DNA of 64,000 nt from Gordius sp. MW1 (lineage: Eukaryota; Nematomorpha; Gordioida; Gordea; Gordiidae): positions 4,278,001 to 4,342,000 of the forward strand of contig OZ038532.1 of NCBI GenBank assembly GCA_964036665.1, written 5' to 3'. The notes beneath the pieces are model-generated. The model made no database searches and had not been told where the DNA came from. It saw only the letters and a program-made list of their open reading frames with translations. Both the position numbers and the translations under genes were made by a program. Shown piece by piece: positions 24,801 through 39,800 of the stretch. How positions within the stretch are numbered: position 1 is the stretch's first letter; each line of letters opens with the position of its first letter.

Positions 24801-27800
24801 TATACATCTCATTATTTTCGGTTTTTCCTAGGTTTTGCCATTGTTGTTATTAGTCATTTATAACTTATTTTTTAGAAATTAAGATGAAGGATCACGTCAT
24901 TTTAACATTGTAAGACTTAATTCTCAAGAGGAGGGTCTAATTTTTAATAATTAAGTTTTTTTTGGTATTTCCTAAAAAGATAAAAAAACGAATTTGCCTA
25001 CTATTGAAAATACTTATGAGTTTAACTGACTTCTAATTTTTCACTAGTTAAGAGAATGACGCCATTTCAAAATATGACCATATTGAGACATTTAATTCGA
25101 ATATAATATATTACCCAAACTTCCTTTCTATAAGAATGGATCTTAACATAATAATGACAATTACCGTTAAAATTCTGCGGAAATTTGCAATATTAAGTAT
25201 ATTTTTTATGTATTTTTTGAAATAATTATTTAAAATTAATTTAACACACGTTCGCAAAATCAGATCATGGCGCCCACCATGAACACTGCCGTTTGCCGAG
25301 ATCAAACAGTAGAAGCCGCTAAATGTGTTTCCCTCTCCGTCGATCACGTTTTAGAAGCTGCACAGGTTAAATGGCAACTTTTTTTTAATTTGTAAAATAA
25401 TTCTAAATAAATTAAATTACAATTGAAACTTTTGATATCTCTCTATAGTTACATAGGTTGACATGAAGCATATAAAAAAGAATTTTTATTTTAATAACCG
25501 TTATTTTATATTAATTTACATGCAAACATCATTTGAAAATGTTTTTGTATTATTGTTTTATTTGCAACCAAAGTAGAGAACATAGTTTAATTTGGTTGTT
25601 TTTAATATGTAATATTTTACTTGAGTGTTGTGTTTCACCCGTTTAAATTTTACTAATTTATCTTATGAATTCCAAAAATTATAAATGAAGGTATTAATTT
25701 TTTTCTTTAGTTCTCAAATTATATTTTAATATTTCCTAATTAAATTTAATATTTGCGAATAAAATATATGAATTATATACGATGCAGGACGTTACGACAC
25801 CAGATAAACTTATGGCTGACCTTAAGACCGCGGCCACGCAAGTGGTTCAAGCTTTGGATAAATTGATCGAGAAGGTGACTGAAGGTGAGAAAGCGAATTT
25901 TTCCATATCATTTAGGGAAGTCAACTGCGCAATTTAAGTTTATTTCTTGAGTATTTTTAAAAATGTCAGGATTTTGAGATTTAAAAAAAGTTTACCCTCT
26001 ATCAGTGATTTGATTAATTTGTAAACCTTTTGGTAAATCTTTTGAGCAGCGTTAATTTTAAGGTTAATGTAGTGATGGTACATGTTTAAAAAAGTATTCC
26101 GTACTTATATTTGCTTTATAAGCATGAAAATTTAAACAGTCAATTGTTTTTTTTATTAATTTTAATCTTTTATAGATTATATATATGAAAGTTCAAAATT
26201 AATGCTTTGTTTGAAATTTTTAACAATAATCTACCGTAAAGTACAAAGTTTTTTTTTAAAATAATTTCGAGTGGATCAACGTTTGACCTAAATTATGGTT
26301 TACTTGATTTTTGATGCGAATTAATATAATGTCCGTTAATCAACTAGTGATGTTTGTCGCAAAAATTTATACACCTCCTAGTCTTAGACAAATCTAGTTA
26401 TCCTATCTCCTGATCTAAGAAAGATCTAATTCATTTTTCCTAGTCCAATTTGAGCAAAAATGATTTACACATAACTATCGATATAAAGGAGACAAGTAAT
26501 TTTATGCAATGTTCACAGGCGTTCCCACCACATGTAATGGCGTTAGCGCGTCTCCAGACCCAGGCAGTGGTCTCAACTCGCGAGTTTGGGTGCTGGAAGA
26601 GAGAGAAGAGAGGGCTTACAAGGCGATCGAAGATGTTACCGCTAAAATAGTGCAATTCGGTATTGATAATTCCCGCTCTGATCCTGCAAATAAAATGGCC
26701 GTCGATTCCACTTTCATGATACAAGAAGCTAGGACAGTGACACAGGTTATTTTATAGCTAGGCTTAACCTAACTAAGGCGACACTTTTAAGCTTGGCTTA
26801 GCAATCGCGAGGAACCATTACACTTTTTATGATAAATTTCATTTGTTTGTTCCTTCTGGGAATTATTATTTAAGATGTGTAAGGAATATTAATGATTCAT
26901 AAAGTTATAGGCATAGCCAGAGACTACCCAATTTCCTTCCCCGTTCCTATTTTTTACATATATTTTGAGCAAAAAAAAGGTTAAAATTTCGCAAATCTTA
27001 TCAAATTTTTTGTCCCCATTCAATTGAAATTCGGACGATTTTATATATTTTTGATTATCCAACTCCTATAAAACATCATAATTATTTAAGTACGAACATG
27101 CTATAGTTTATGTCGCAAAAAAAGGCTGCGTTTAGTTTCGAATAAGCGTAGAGATCGACTGAGAAAAACAGATTTCAAAAACTTTTAGTTTGTTTATGTT
27201 TAGTCGACTAGATCCAAAGATCGCTCAAACAAAACCCAGCCCTTTTTGCAACACCACTACTGTTATTCATAAGCATAATAGGGAAATTTAATTATTTGTA
27301 GGGACTTTATAAAAAATTTATTTCAAGTATTTAATCGCTTTGATCTTTAACCTCAACCTATGTCAGAATTAATATTTTGCTCCGATTTTAATATAGTTTC
27401 AATATTGTGACTTCAAAATGCGAATAACAAAAAAAGTTATATACTAAACAAATATTTTTTACCTTTTTGTTCAATGTTAAATATAATTCAAATACTCATA
27501 TTTTTGCCATCTCCCCATACATAATGCGCTTAAAATAGACGTTGCTATGCCTAAAAATATCTTAGCATATTATAGGAGATGATATAACTTTAAGGTTAAG
27601 CAAAGGCTTATTATATCGCAATCCGACCCTATTCTAAGTTAAGCAGAAAATCACTTTAAAAATTTTAAAATTCTATAAAATTTCCATCCGTGACTCTATG
27701 CCTGCTCATTAATTGAATATATCATGTATTTTTATAATGCTTTGGAGAGAAATAAAAAGTCTTCCTAAAAGTGTTTTAAATTTTTGTTATTTTACTTCAA

Positions 27801-30800
27801 GGCCACCTCTGATCTGGTAGCAGCTATAAAGTGCGAAGCCCAGCGAGCTACCATAGCTGGGGCTGGGACCGAGCCCGGAGGACCAATAGGAATCGCGGGC
27901 CGACAAAAAAGCCTTTTCGAAGCGGCCAAAGAATTGGCCGAGGCCACAGCCCGTCTAGTAGAAACGGCCAAACAATTTGCCACTGGCGGTTCTAATGCCC
28001 GAGATGGGCAAAATCTAACAAAGGCGGCTGAGGATCTGAGAATTGCTGCTCGAACCGCCATAGATCGTATAAGTTCACATCGAGTTATGACGGAACTTCA
28101 GGTGCCATATTATTTTTAACAAATTATATTTTCTTGTAGTTATAACCTACTGAGTTTTTTACTATGATTTATTCATAAAATATAGCAGGGTTGTTTGGCT
28201 TTAAATTTTTTTATTATTTATACTTGACGTTATTTGCAATTTTTGAATGCTTAAACGCTTTGTTTTCACACTTAAGGTTTGCTGTGCAAATGTAAGGTTC
28301 GTGGAGTTTGAATTAGTCTTATATCTACTTTTTGCAACCCTAAAAAGCCCAGTTATTTTGCACCCCCTTATTAACGGCTTAGTGTTTTAATTTGTCTGTT
28401 TGCTACTTTCACCCTATTTGGCACAATGACCAGGAACTTTCGACTTTTCTGTCAACCATCTAAGTAATATCATTCCTTTAACTTAGAATTTTTACTTATC
28501 TTTATATATGGTAACAAAGGTATTTTTAATAGTATTCGCAGAAAATACAATTGCCCTGGGTTTTCTATTAGTTTGAGATGTCTGCTGTCTTAATTAAGTT
28601 AGATATAGGTTAAACGCCTTTGGGATTTTGCACTGCTGAATAAAGACCTTAAGGAAGTTATGTTACATACATAAAATCTTCAACACATTTTTATAAGAAA
28701 TTTTAACTATTACTTTTTTTGCACGGTTTTCCCTGTAGAACGCCGCTAGAGAATCTGTAGAATCAGCGGCCACCGTGATCAAAGATACTGAACAATATTT
28801 GGAAAATTATCCCGATCAAAACAGCCCCGATGGAAGGGGGGTGCCTAGCCCGGAGCACGACCTTATTTCGCACTGCAAAGTAAGCAAGGAAATATTGGCA
28901 ACAAAATTACTATGGGATTTTAATAACAAAAATAGTGATTTTTCTCTTCATTTTGAAAAATAAAATATAAGCATAATTCCTTAATTTGTCCTTGCATAAA
29001 TGTCATCGCGTCTAACATATAAATTTTGGCTCTTATCCCAGATAGTCTTTCCTTTTGCTCAGTAGATATAACTAATCAAAAAAATAAACTTACTTTTGCT
29101 ACTTTCGCCACTGCAATTTAGACTAGGACCCATTTAAAAATAGGTTGGAAAACTAGCTAAGCTAGTCCTAAACTGTGATATAAATCGGTTACGGTTTTTT
29201 TTATCGATTATATCAAAGTTTAGGCATAAGTGCTCTATTAAGTTATTCGTTTATATCAAATTAAAAGCACGAATAAAATAAGTTAGCTGGTAGAGCCCAA
29301 AAAAAACGTTTTAGTAATCTCCTGAAAAAAATTTATTTCAAATTTATAAAATGCGCAACTTATTTATTATTTAGCTGGTTGGAGAACGGCTGGCAGAGCT
29401 GATGTCGGGTATCGAAGACTGTAATGGCGTAGTAAAATTTCACGATCAACATGCTGCCAAAACGAATGGTGATATGGCTTACACCTCGCCCGGAGCCACG
29501 CTCGTTCATTCATGCGATCGATTTTTGGGACCGGCCCTCAAGTTAACACAACTGGTTTCTGAGGGGAGAACTCCTTCAACCCCAAACAAGTTGGGCCAAT
29601 CCGTCGACCAATTGACCCGTTCACTCGGACAATTGAAAAAGAGTTCCGATAAGGTTTTTAAATTTTGTTACTTTAGTTTTTGGCAAAATAAGGGTAAAAA
29701 GCATTTTTAACCTTGACCATGGTGCATGTAGGAGGCATCATGCGGCTACACTAAATTTATTATAACTAGTGTCGTAAAAAGGGCTGGAATTTGTTTGGTC
29801 GGTCTTTGGTTTTAGTTGACTAACATGAACAAAGCAACGGTTTCTTGGTCTATCTTCCTTAGTCGACCACTAGGCTTGGTTAGTTAAGCCAAAGGTCGAC
29901 CAAGCAAAACTCAGCCGTTTTTACAACACTAATTATAACACATGAATGTTGGCAAAAACTGGTACAGTGATGTTTTATAGTTTAAGATATAGCTCTTGGT
30001 TTCGATGTTGGAACCGTTTTAAAACAGTCTGTAAGCATTTGAGGCTGACGCGCCGGGCTCTAGTTGGGCTAAAAATTGAAAATAAGTTTTGGCCTTTGGC
30101 TGCGGTCTTTGATTTAATTTCAATCCAAACTTAAAATTACAATATGTACAATATGGATTGCGGGGCATAAAAAATGTAAAAATTACCATGAGTCTATCTA
30201 AAATTTTATCTTACCTGTTAGGCACATCAAATATACGACGCTCGGCCGTCTCAAATTAAGTCGAGCCACATGGCAGATATGTTTGCAGGAGCATTGGAGA
30301 AGATAGAAGCCAGCAAAAATCGTATTTTAACGTTACCCCAAGAAACTCAGTTTGAAGAAGGCAGATTGGGTCCTTATGGCCCCATGGCTAAGGAAGACAT
30401 TATAAAAGAAGCTAAATGCGTAGGAACAGACATGGCTCGATTTATCACTGCTGTTGTTAAAGTGATTAGATTTTTTGACTCTGTTTATGTTCATGTTTTT
30501 AATAGTAGTTATCCGAATTACACTTTTAGATCTTTTATTGAAAGAGAAAAAATAATAAGGAATGTATAAAAAAACTGAATTCCTATATGCGTGATAAAAA
30601 AGTTTTGTTAGGAAGTTAGATAATAATTACACGTTAAAGAGTAAAATTTGCAACCTATTGCACTCGCTCAATTTTATATTTTTAAAAACGTTTGAATTAT
30701 TCCCGATTTTGAGGTTGGGAGATTTAAATTATATAAAATTTAATCATTTCTTTTTTAGTAAATACCAATATATAATTATTTAATACAACATATGATACCA

Positions 30801-33800
30801 TATTTTATGAAACAAAAAACATATAAATGTTTTATTTTGATGACGAACTCTAACTACACTTCATTTTCCTCCAGATTGCGTGATCGCAATAACCCCATGT
30901 TTTAAACTTAGTTTCTATTAGAGAAAATACAATTAATAAGGTTGATATTTGCAAAATTTATTAATTATTTTCCAAAAATAACTCTTTTATAAGTTAGGGG
31001 CAAGAAATTAAATTTCAAAATTGAAGTTTTGTAATAATTATTAAGAAAAAACCTGATTTAAGACGAGTGTTAACTGTGAATTAAATAATAATAACTCATT
31101 TATATGCCATCTAATGAAAATTTTTAATTTAAAGACAAATTACGCTAAATTTATTACTATCCTTTTTTAACAAGTGGCTCGATAATAATAACAAACACAT
31201 AACGTTTTCGCTCTTTTTCAAGCCTAAAACATTCTAGTTGAGAAGTTAAACTGCCTTTCATTTTCTCCAATGATTATTACAAGTTAAAAGGTTCCAAACT
31301 TTGCCCAATTTATCAATTATTTTTTAAGATACCTCTTTTATGAGTTGGGAGCAAAAAATATAAATATTTAAAATCGTAAAAGTGTTAGTTTTAATCTTAA
31401 CTCATACAAGTTGAGAAGTTAAACTGTCCTTAATTTTGTTTAATGATTATTCCATGTCACATATATTAAGAACGACGAGCCTGTTTCACAAAGTGCAGTG
31501 GATATGCTCGCAGAAACATTGTCCCGTTTCGCAGATCGCGTTCGCATTTTAATGGGTCCGGGTTCGGAATTGCAAAAAAATCAAATTGGTTCAGAACTTT
31601 TATCCCTCAGGGCAGCCGCTGTGCTGGATAAATGTGTTAAAGCCATTCGTGAAAGTTCTTCAATTCCCCACAGACCCCACCCTCTGCTACAACATAACTT
31701 ATCATTGGTATTACTATATGTATATTTTAAAGAGATTTATCCACGGGAGCATTAGAGGGCGTTTTTTAATAATAGTTTGCCCTATTCTAAAACTTCATAA
31801 GTTTAGAACAAATGAATTTATAAGTTACAATTATATAGAACCTTCATTGGGAGGGTAATATTATAATTTAAAAATGGATAGATATTTTCTTTACCCATAT
31901 ATTCATTGAGTGTTGCGTTTAACCTTTTAATTATTTTTTAAGGGTTTAAAAATTATTATTGACCCACTTTAGGCAGATTTCTAGCTTGCGACTTTAATAT
32001 TAGATTTTTTGTCTCTGATACGATCCTTGATCGAGGTCAGAAATCTAAACTCACTTTGTATGGAATCGAAATTATCCATTGTATTGCGTCTGGCTGGACA
32101 TATTATTTTTCGATTCTTTAAGACATTAGAGCCAATCCAATTTTAAACGTTGATAAAATTAGCTCCTGATTTTTAATGTACCTATTTCCCTCACAGTGTG
32201 CTCGGGATTTGAGTTCGTGTTTAAACGATTTCATAACCGCTCTCCCTCAGCCCAAGCTAAACGGGGCAGCTGAAAGCGAGCCCGAAAAAATGGCTTTAGC
32301 CTTGGCCAAAGTGAAAGAAGCCCAACAGGCTATACAAACGGCCGCCTCGACGCCAGACACAGGCGATAACACTTTCTCCGTGAGAAATCTTATTTATATG
32401 AAGGCTGTGTAAATTTTTCCTTATTTTGTTGTTTTTTGCTCTTGCCACGCTTTTTGATATTTGAAGCTGACTTAAAGTTACAATATGTAATATAGCATTT
32501 TTTGTATTATAAAGTGGCTCATAGTTTAAGTTGATTCAACTAAGGGCGTCATTTTGCTCTAAAATTGGCGAAATTCATTCTTTTCCGTGTTCTTTTTATT
32601 TATTTCCACGAAGTCTAGATTCACTATAAACTTGGCTTCTTAGCTTGATTCTGAAAATAGGCTAGATTCTCTTGAATGATATATCACTGTAAAAGCTTTA
32701 TTATAATTATTTATAAAGGTTTAATGCATTTTTCTGTGAAAAATCAACTAATGGTATTTTTGGGAAAACTTTAGTTATTTCACTGTCCAATAATTCATAA
32801 TTTTTCACTCAGTCTGTTTTTGACTCCTATTAATATTATAATAACATTTTTGTCAAAACATACACATACATATCGGTCATTTTAAATTTTAGCGTTATGG
32901 CTTTATGCAGGCACATTTTGTCAAATACCGGTAATTTTAATTGCTATTACCTACATTTCTATAAGGTTAAATTCATTAAAAGATTACCATATTTATATAA
33001 GATTTAGGGCAAAATTTTACGTGATTTTTTTGCTATTTCTTTATTGCTTCCCCACCAGAACCTTCCGATGCAAGAAAAACGGCGAGTTTTTGAGCAGTTC
33101 CAAGTGACGTTACAAAGCCGGGCCCGAGACTTGAATAAGGCTACACAAGTTCTCCTCAACGCCTCTACTTGTAATTCAGCTTCTACCTTGCCTGAGCCCA
33201 CATTATCTGGCCGAAGCTCGAACCAGAAATTTAATACAGGCCTCGTAGCTGCTGCGGCCGAACAATTTTCTTCCACTTTCCATAACTTTGTACAAGCGGG
33301 AATCACCGTTCTGAGCACCAAAGAAGTAGGTGTTTTTAATCTTTAAAAACTATTTTTCCCTTTATGAATAAATGACATTTTGGAGTTTATTTATATAAAA
33401 TTTGAGGGTTTTAAAGTAAAAAATTGTGATTTTGATTGAAAACTAAGCGAACGATTATAAAAGTTGGCATTGTTAAAATCTTGGCACTTGTATCTCAAAA
33501 AGAATTTTTATCCATTTATTAACGCTTTCCATTTTTTAATTATTATCGCCTTTTGCGTTGGTGACCATCGGTTTTAATTTAATCGATTTTACTTTTTAGA
33601 TATTATTTTTAACTAAACTTTTGCCCAGATTTCATTATTATTATTGAATGCTAGCAAGATAGCCCCGTTCAAAATAAAGGTTCACGAATTGTTTTAGGTA
33701 GGCAAAATTAATTTCGAAATTTTAATAACGCCATATTTATGGGTTTTTTATTGAAATAAATTCGCATGCAGCTAGTAGTAACCCATTACCGGGACCGGAT

Positions 33801-36800
33801 CAAGGTAAATTATTGTAGCGTAACCTGAAAATATTGTATCGAAATTATAAATCAAATTGTTTCTTGACCAATTTTGTGGAAGTTAGAACCCACAGCTTTA
33901 CGTGAAAGCTTTGTTCCTTTTTCCTACCTTAAATTTAGCTATGGCAATAAGTCAAGAAACAATATTTTTCTTAATATTAGTGAGTGTTGTAAATACGGCT
34001 GGGTTTCGTTCGATCTACCTTTGGTTTTAGTTGACTTAACATAAAGAAACTAAAAGTTTTTTGGTTTATTTTTTACTTAGTCGCATATTTAGTCAACTAA
34101 AATCAAAGGTGGACCAAACAAAATCCAGCCGTTTTTACAACACTACTATGAATGAATTTGCTTTGTCTACCCTAATTTGTTATTAATATCTTCTCTTTAA
34201 CCAAAAAATGCTATTCGACCCGTGTTGTGTTAGAACCCGTTGTAAAAGTGTTGTTCGTAAAAGGGATCATTATCAAGTTACAGAAAAAATGATCTGCTCT
34301 AAATTTTGTAATTTGATTGGTGTGATTAATAGCTTATTTTGTACCCACTAGCGTTTTTGCGATAAAATGTAATGAGCCCTTCTATTTATCAGCCAGCGGA
34401 GCGTCAAAAATTGGTGCACGGCCTGGAAAAGATTAGCTTAGTCGCGGGTCAATTGATGTCAACCGCCCATCAAACTACAATAACGCAAAGAGATCCTACC
34501 GTAGCAGAGCTTAGGGTGGCGGATGATTTAAGGAATCGCCTCGTTTTGGCCGCTAGGTTTCACACGCTTATTAACAAAATAAATGATTATTATTAAATCT
34601 TACTGGATTAGTTCTTTAAATTTATGTGATTTTTTGGGGAATTAATTTAAAGTCGCTAAATGATAGTCTTGAACATTTGTAGCGAACTCGCGATCTAATT
34701 AGTATGTTTTTTTTGTTATTTTGTAATATGTAAATTTTGTTTTAAGTTTTTTAAAGCTTTTTTTATTTATTTTTTTCAGCTTCACAAAATTTGTATTTGT
34801 TTAAAAATAATAAATGATTAGTATAGATAAATAAGCTCGTTATCGCTTTTTTGATTATAGCTTTTTACTGACTATTTATAGTTGAGCTTAGCAAATGTTA
34901 GGGGCCCAGACTCGTGTCGGACAAAATACAATTTGTATGATATAAATGATCTGGCTCGTTCTTAATTGAATTAGAACCTAAAATGACGTATGAAATGTGA
35001 AACTAACTTCACTATTTATCTTAACTACCAGGAGGATTTTGAACTCTCAATTATAGCGATAAATTGCATAAATTAAAAGCAAGATTTTTGCTTTGGCGTG
35101 TAGCCTGCTAAACCTCATAGGAATCTTGTTTTTAGGTTAGAAGGTATAACTTGCTATACATTTTTTGCTGCATATAGATCCGTAACCGATGCCGTTAACG
35201 ACCTCATTAATTACTGTATTTTCAACGAGCTAAGTGCACCCAACGATTTATCAAGAGATCCAGTCTTTGGTGACACATGTCGCGCCGAATGTCAATCGGC
35301 CCGTCAAACCTTGGAGGTAGCATAAAGCTTTTACGATTTCTTATAATGAAAAAAAATTTATATTTGACAGAATCTGGGGTGGGTTGTTAATACTTTGAAG
35401 AGCGCACTAAACTAAAGAACTGTACCGATCTTTATGTTCGGCAATATCTAATTATTGGAGGGGAAAAATTATAATTTTTTAAAGAATTTAGCCCTGCTTC
35501 GTTTGATATATTTTAAAATCGGGTGTGAGAACGGGGAAGAAAAGCTGCCCCCTTCTCCTATTTCCGCTAAGCCCAAACTGCTACTCATTTTACATGAGCC
35601 TATATAATATAATGAAATACTTAAGACATCTCCAGGATTAAATATCAATTTGTTTCCGATAAAAAATATTATTGTCAGTAGTTAAAAAGTAAAGATTGCA
35701 TATTTTTATAAATTTGAAAGCCGTAGCTAATCACAACTTTGATTTGAGGCCTTTATGCTTAAGTTATTATAACTGACAATTTATAAACAAATTATCGTGA
35801 TTATTATCAACATTAAACAATCTCATGATTTGGCAAAAAAATTTAACCTTCATCTATTAAACTGATTGTCCATTGGAACGTCCAATTATGTTTTGGAACC
35901 TAATATTAATAAAATAAATTAATTGCTATGCAATTTATGGGATCCCTTTCATTTTAAAATTACCGGTTATAAATTAATTATGGACACGACAGGACCCAGC
36001 ATTTTTTCTTGAGGGGGTCGTCTTAATTATTGCTCAGCAATTAATGTCACGTTCATTCAAATAGATATTTTTTGGCGTAGCAATTTTTTATCTCTTAATT
36101 TATTTGTATACTAAAGAGGTGTTTTATTTACGTTGTAGGTTTGTCGAACATTTATGGCCAACGGACCTTTTACAACTTATCCCAAACTCAACGATAGGAA
36201 TCAAGCTAATTCATGTGGCAAAATAGGTCCACTCGGTCTTTCCTATCACAAGATAACCCAAGATCTTAGCACTTCGGCCCGGCAAATTGACGGCGATGTC
36301 GAGGCTATGACCCATTTTGCCCGTGAAAATGTTTTAAACGATTTCGGAGCCGCGCTTAATTCTTGGGCTGGCAACGTTAGTTCCCTAACCGAAAAAGTGG
36401 CACAGGTTATAATAAATTCCTAAAGTCTCCTATTACCTGCATCCTATATTTGCAGATATAGGGACGAAGAAATATGCAGTTTACATTGTATTTCATTTTT
36501 TAAGTTTGAGAAGCTTTGGAATGACAATCATATAATATTTTTATGAATTAAGAGCTATTACTAAATTTGCCCTGGGTTGGTATTGATTTTTGAACTAAAT
36601 AGGCATTTTGTTTATTTAAGTTTTCCCTCGCGGGATCGAAACAAAAATTTTTTAATTACAACACTCTTTCAGTAATCACAAAAATAGGAATTTTCCAGAT
36701 TAAGCTTGTTTATTTGAGTTATGAATTTTATGATCGACAAAAGTAGTTGTATTAACATAAATATATGTTTTGAAAAGACATAATATATCCAATTTAAACA

Positions 36801-39800
36801 AAGGACTTTGAACCTAGCATTTTTAAACTCCTCTTTAGTTAGGGCCCCTCTTAATAAGGCTTCTTCGAGAGATAATTTATTTTGTTTATAAATCATGGAC
36901 GCAGTGTGGCTACGTAATGTCCTTGGTCCAAGAAATTTCGGACCCCCGACCTAGCGATAGTGGCAGCAAAGAAGCGCTAGCGTCATTTTTGCGCTCAAAC
37001 TCGGCCTCCAACCGAGCACCTTTACTTAAAACTCCGCTCCAAAGCGTTTTAAATGTGACTCAACTCAATGAAGCGGCCGACGCTATAATTCAAGCTTGTA
37101 GCAGTATACGCGATGCTCCGCCCGGCACTAGCCAACAACAAGTTTATAAGTTGTTTTCAAATTTTAAATTATTAGAGTTATGTATTATTCTCTCCAAATT
37201 TCGAATTCGTTGAAATTTTTATAAAAAATTTTTTTTCCTGATAACTTCTATGTCAAATTTTTTAATAGCTAATTTCAGTTTTCCTTTACCGCTGACGCCT
37301 TTGAAATGTCTTGAGTTAATGCTGATTCTAGTGTTGTAAAAACGGCTGGGTTTTGTTTGGTCGATCTTTGGTTTAAATAAGCCTAACGGTCGATTCAGGT
37401 CTGTTTTTCAAATTTTGACTAAGCCTAGAGCTTGACTAAGAGCAACATAATAAAAATCTTTAGTCTACACATATGTTCAGTTGACCAAAACGAAAGGTCG
37501 ACCAAACAAAACTCAGTTTTAAATTTAATTTTGGGGTCAAATCGACCCCACTCGCTTAATAATTGTTGCTAAATTTGGTGTCTTTTTACCCGACGTTAGA
37601 TTTTGACAGCGGCAACCGTAATCGCTAAACACACCTCGAGCCTGTGCAATTGTTGCCGCTTGGCCTCATCACGCACTCAAGATACGGAGCTGAAACAATT
37701 TTTTGTCAGGAGCGCCAAGGATGTCGCTAACGCTACTAGTGAGCTAGTCAAACGAATTAAGGTATTTTCCACCCTTTCCTATGCAACATTGAGTGAAAAG
37801 CATTCCAAATTTTTCCTAAGCTCTTCTAGAGACCTGCACGGATGACCCGAAACCCGACCCGGATCTTACCTGACATCGGGTCGGGTTTGGGTTAAAAATT
37901 TTGAAATATCTTCGGGTCGGGTTCGGGTTGAAAAAAGTGTTTTTGCAATTCTCTAAATTTTTTCTAACAATTGTACCTGCCGCCCATAGTTGGGGCAAAG
38001 GGGTAAAGCAAATGAAACTACTTGACACTAGTTTAGATTAACCTGAGCGCCATCTTCAATTTTAAATTTGCCGAAAGTATAAAGCCCTTACCCCTTTTAA
38101 TAGATTAACGTAATTTTTGGCCGAAGTTTTTGATTAAACCATTTAGCCATCGCGAAATGAACTATAAGATTAGAATGAGTTACTGAATTTTGATTGAAAA
38201 AATGTTTTGGTCATTTGTTTTCGCTATTACCTTGAATGCTACGATTTAAAACAAGACCTCTCATATGACTGTAAGTTATACACAATTACAATTAATGGGA
38301 ATATCGCACTATTAATTCGGCAACTTAGATGATCACGGATATTGGTAAAAAGAACCAGTTAACTCTGCATTTATTATAACGTTGAGGGTGCTGATGATCT
38401 AATCAGCAACTTCATTTAAGTTTTGTTATTTTTTTAGGTTTTATCTCGTAGACTAAAACATTTTATTTAAACAAATTATTTAAAGTTTTCATAGATTCTA
38501 TAATCACTAAATAACTTCCAAAAGAAGAGCTAAAACCCAGCCTGTCTCTCTGAGCTATTTTTTCCTAATATACTAATCTTTTAAAAATATTTTACAGTCA
38601 TTATTTTATCTCTCTAAAGCGTAACCTGTTTTAATTCGAATTCTGACTATATTCATGCATTAAAGGAATCACCAGTGTTGTGAAAACGGCTGGGGTTTGT
38701 TTGGTCCACCTTGGTTTTAAAAAAGACCAATTTGACTAAAAAACCATTGGTCTGTATATATGCGACTAAGAAAAACATACCGAAAAACTTAGATCTATTA
38801 TGTTTAGTCGATTAAAACAAAAGGTTGACCATACGAAATTCAGCCGTTTTTACAAACTAGCATTTACTAACCTTTACAAATATATGAATATCGGCCTCTT
38901 GAAAATATACTTTAATAAACAAAGCTATTCCAATTTTCGCAAGCACTATTAATATATGGTGCATTCTTTTTGCATCAAGTTTCATCATGTTGAAATGCTT
39001 AATAATCTAACATATCTCTTTTTATCAGGGCATGGAAGGCGTAGGTGACCTATCTTCAAACGACTCTCCAATTCCTTCTGATAACGATAAACAATCTTTG
39101 GCACAAGCTTTAAATCCTCTAAGCCGTGCCGTAAAAAGTTTAGTAGACTACGCCTCTTCAAACCCGCGAAATAGTTCTGAGAGCTCGACCTCTACCGAAG
39201 ATTTCCTCAGCAATTATGCCCCGAGTCATGAAGTATTTAATCAGCCAAATTTACCTCCAAAATATTCTTGATTTTGCTTTAAATTTGTTGATTTATTCAT
39301 AAATGACCCATTTGCCTCGTCAAATTATAATTTTTCGCCCCAATAGTGGCTAGAGGGAGTAGCCAATTCTTAAACATCAAAATTTCCCTAACGAATTTTT
39401 CTATATTAAGCAGAAAATCACCATGGTAATTGTAAAATCCAATAGAATTTCGATCCATGGCTCTAAGCCTGTTCATTAATCTATTCTAATATATATTAGA
39501 TATACTATATACAACGATTCGAAAATAAACTTTTATTTACCTTTAAACGATCAGTTACCACTAAACTTTTGAAATAGTTTTGTTTATGTAGGTTTTATTC
39601 GTCGTTATAAATGAATTTATTTAAATTTATATAAAGTGACTTTTTAATATATAGACTTTTTTTGTACCTTTGCTTCCGATAAATTTTGGGGCTTTAAGTA
39701 AGGTTTGCTGTACGTCTTAGTTCAGAAAATTTAAAATAGAACAGGAAATTTATATATTGCAAGCATGATGAAAGCTACTAGCTAGCTATCCTTTTCTATT

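Noticed and set aside
38389-38412. CTGATGATCTAATCAG as another hammerhead core
   Set aside because: No GAAA follows the small stem and no cleavage triplet is placed correctly; it is only a short palindrome.
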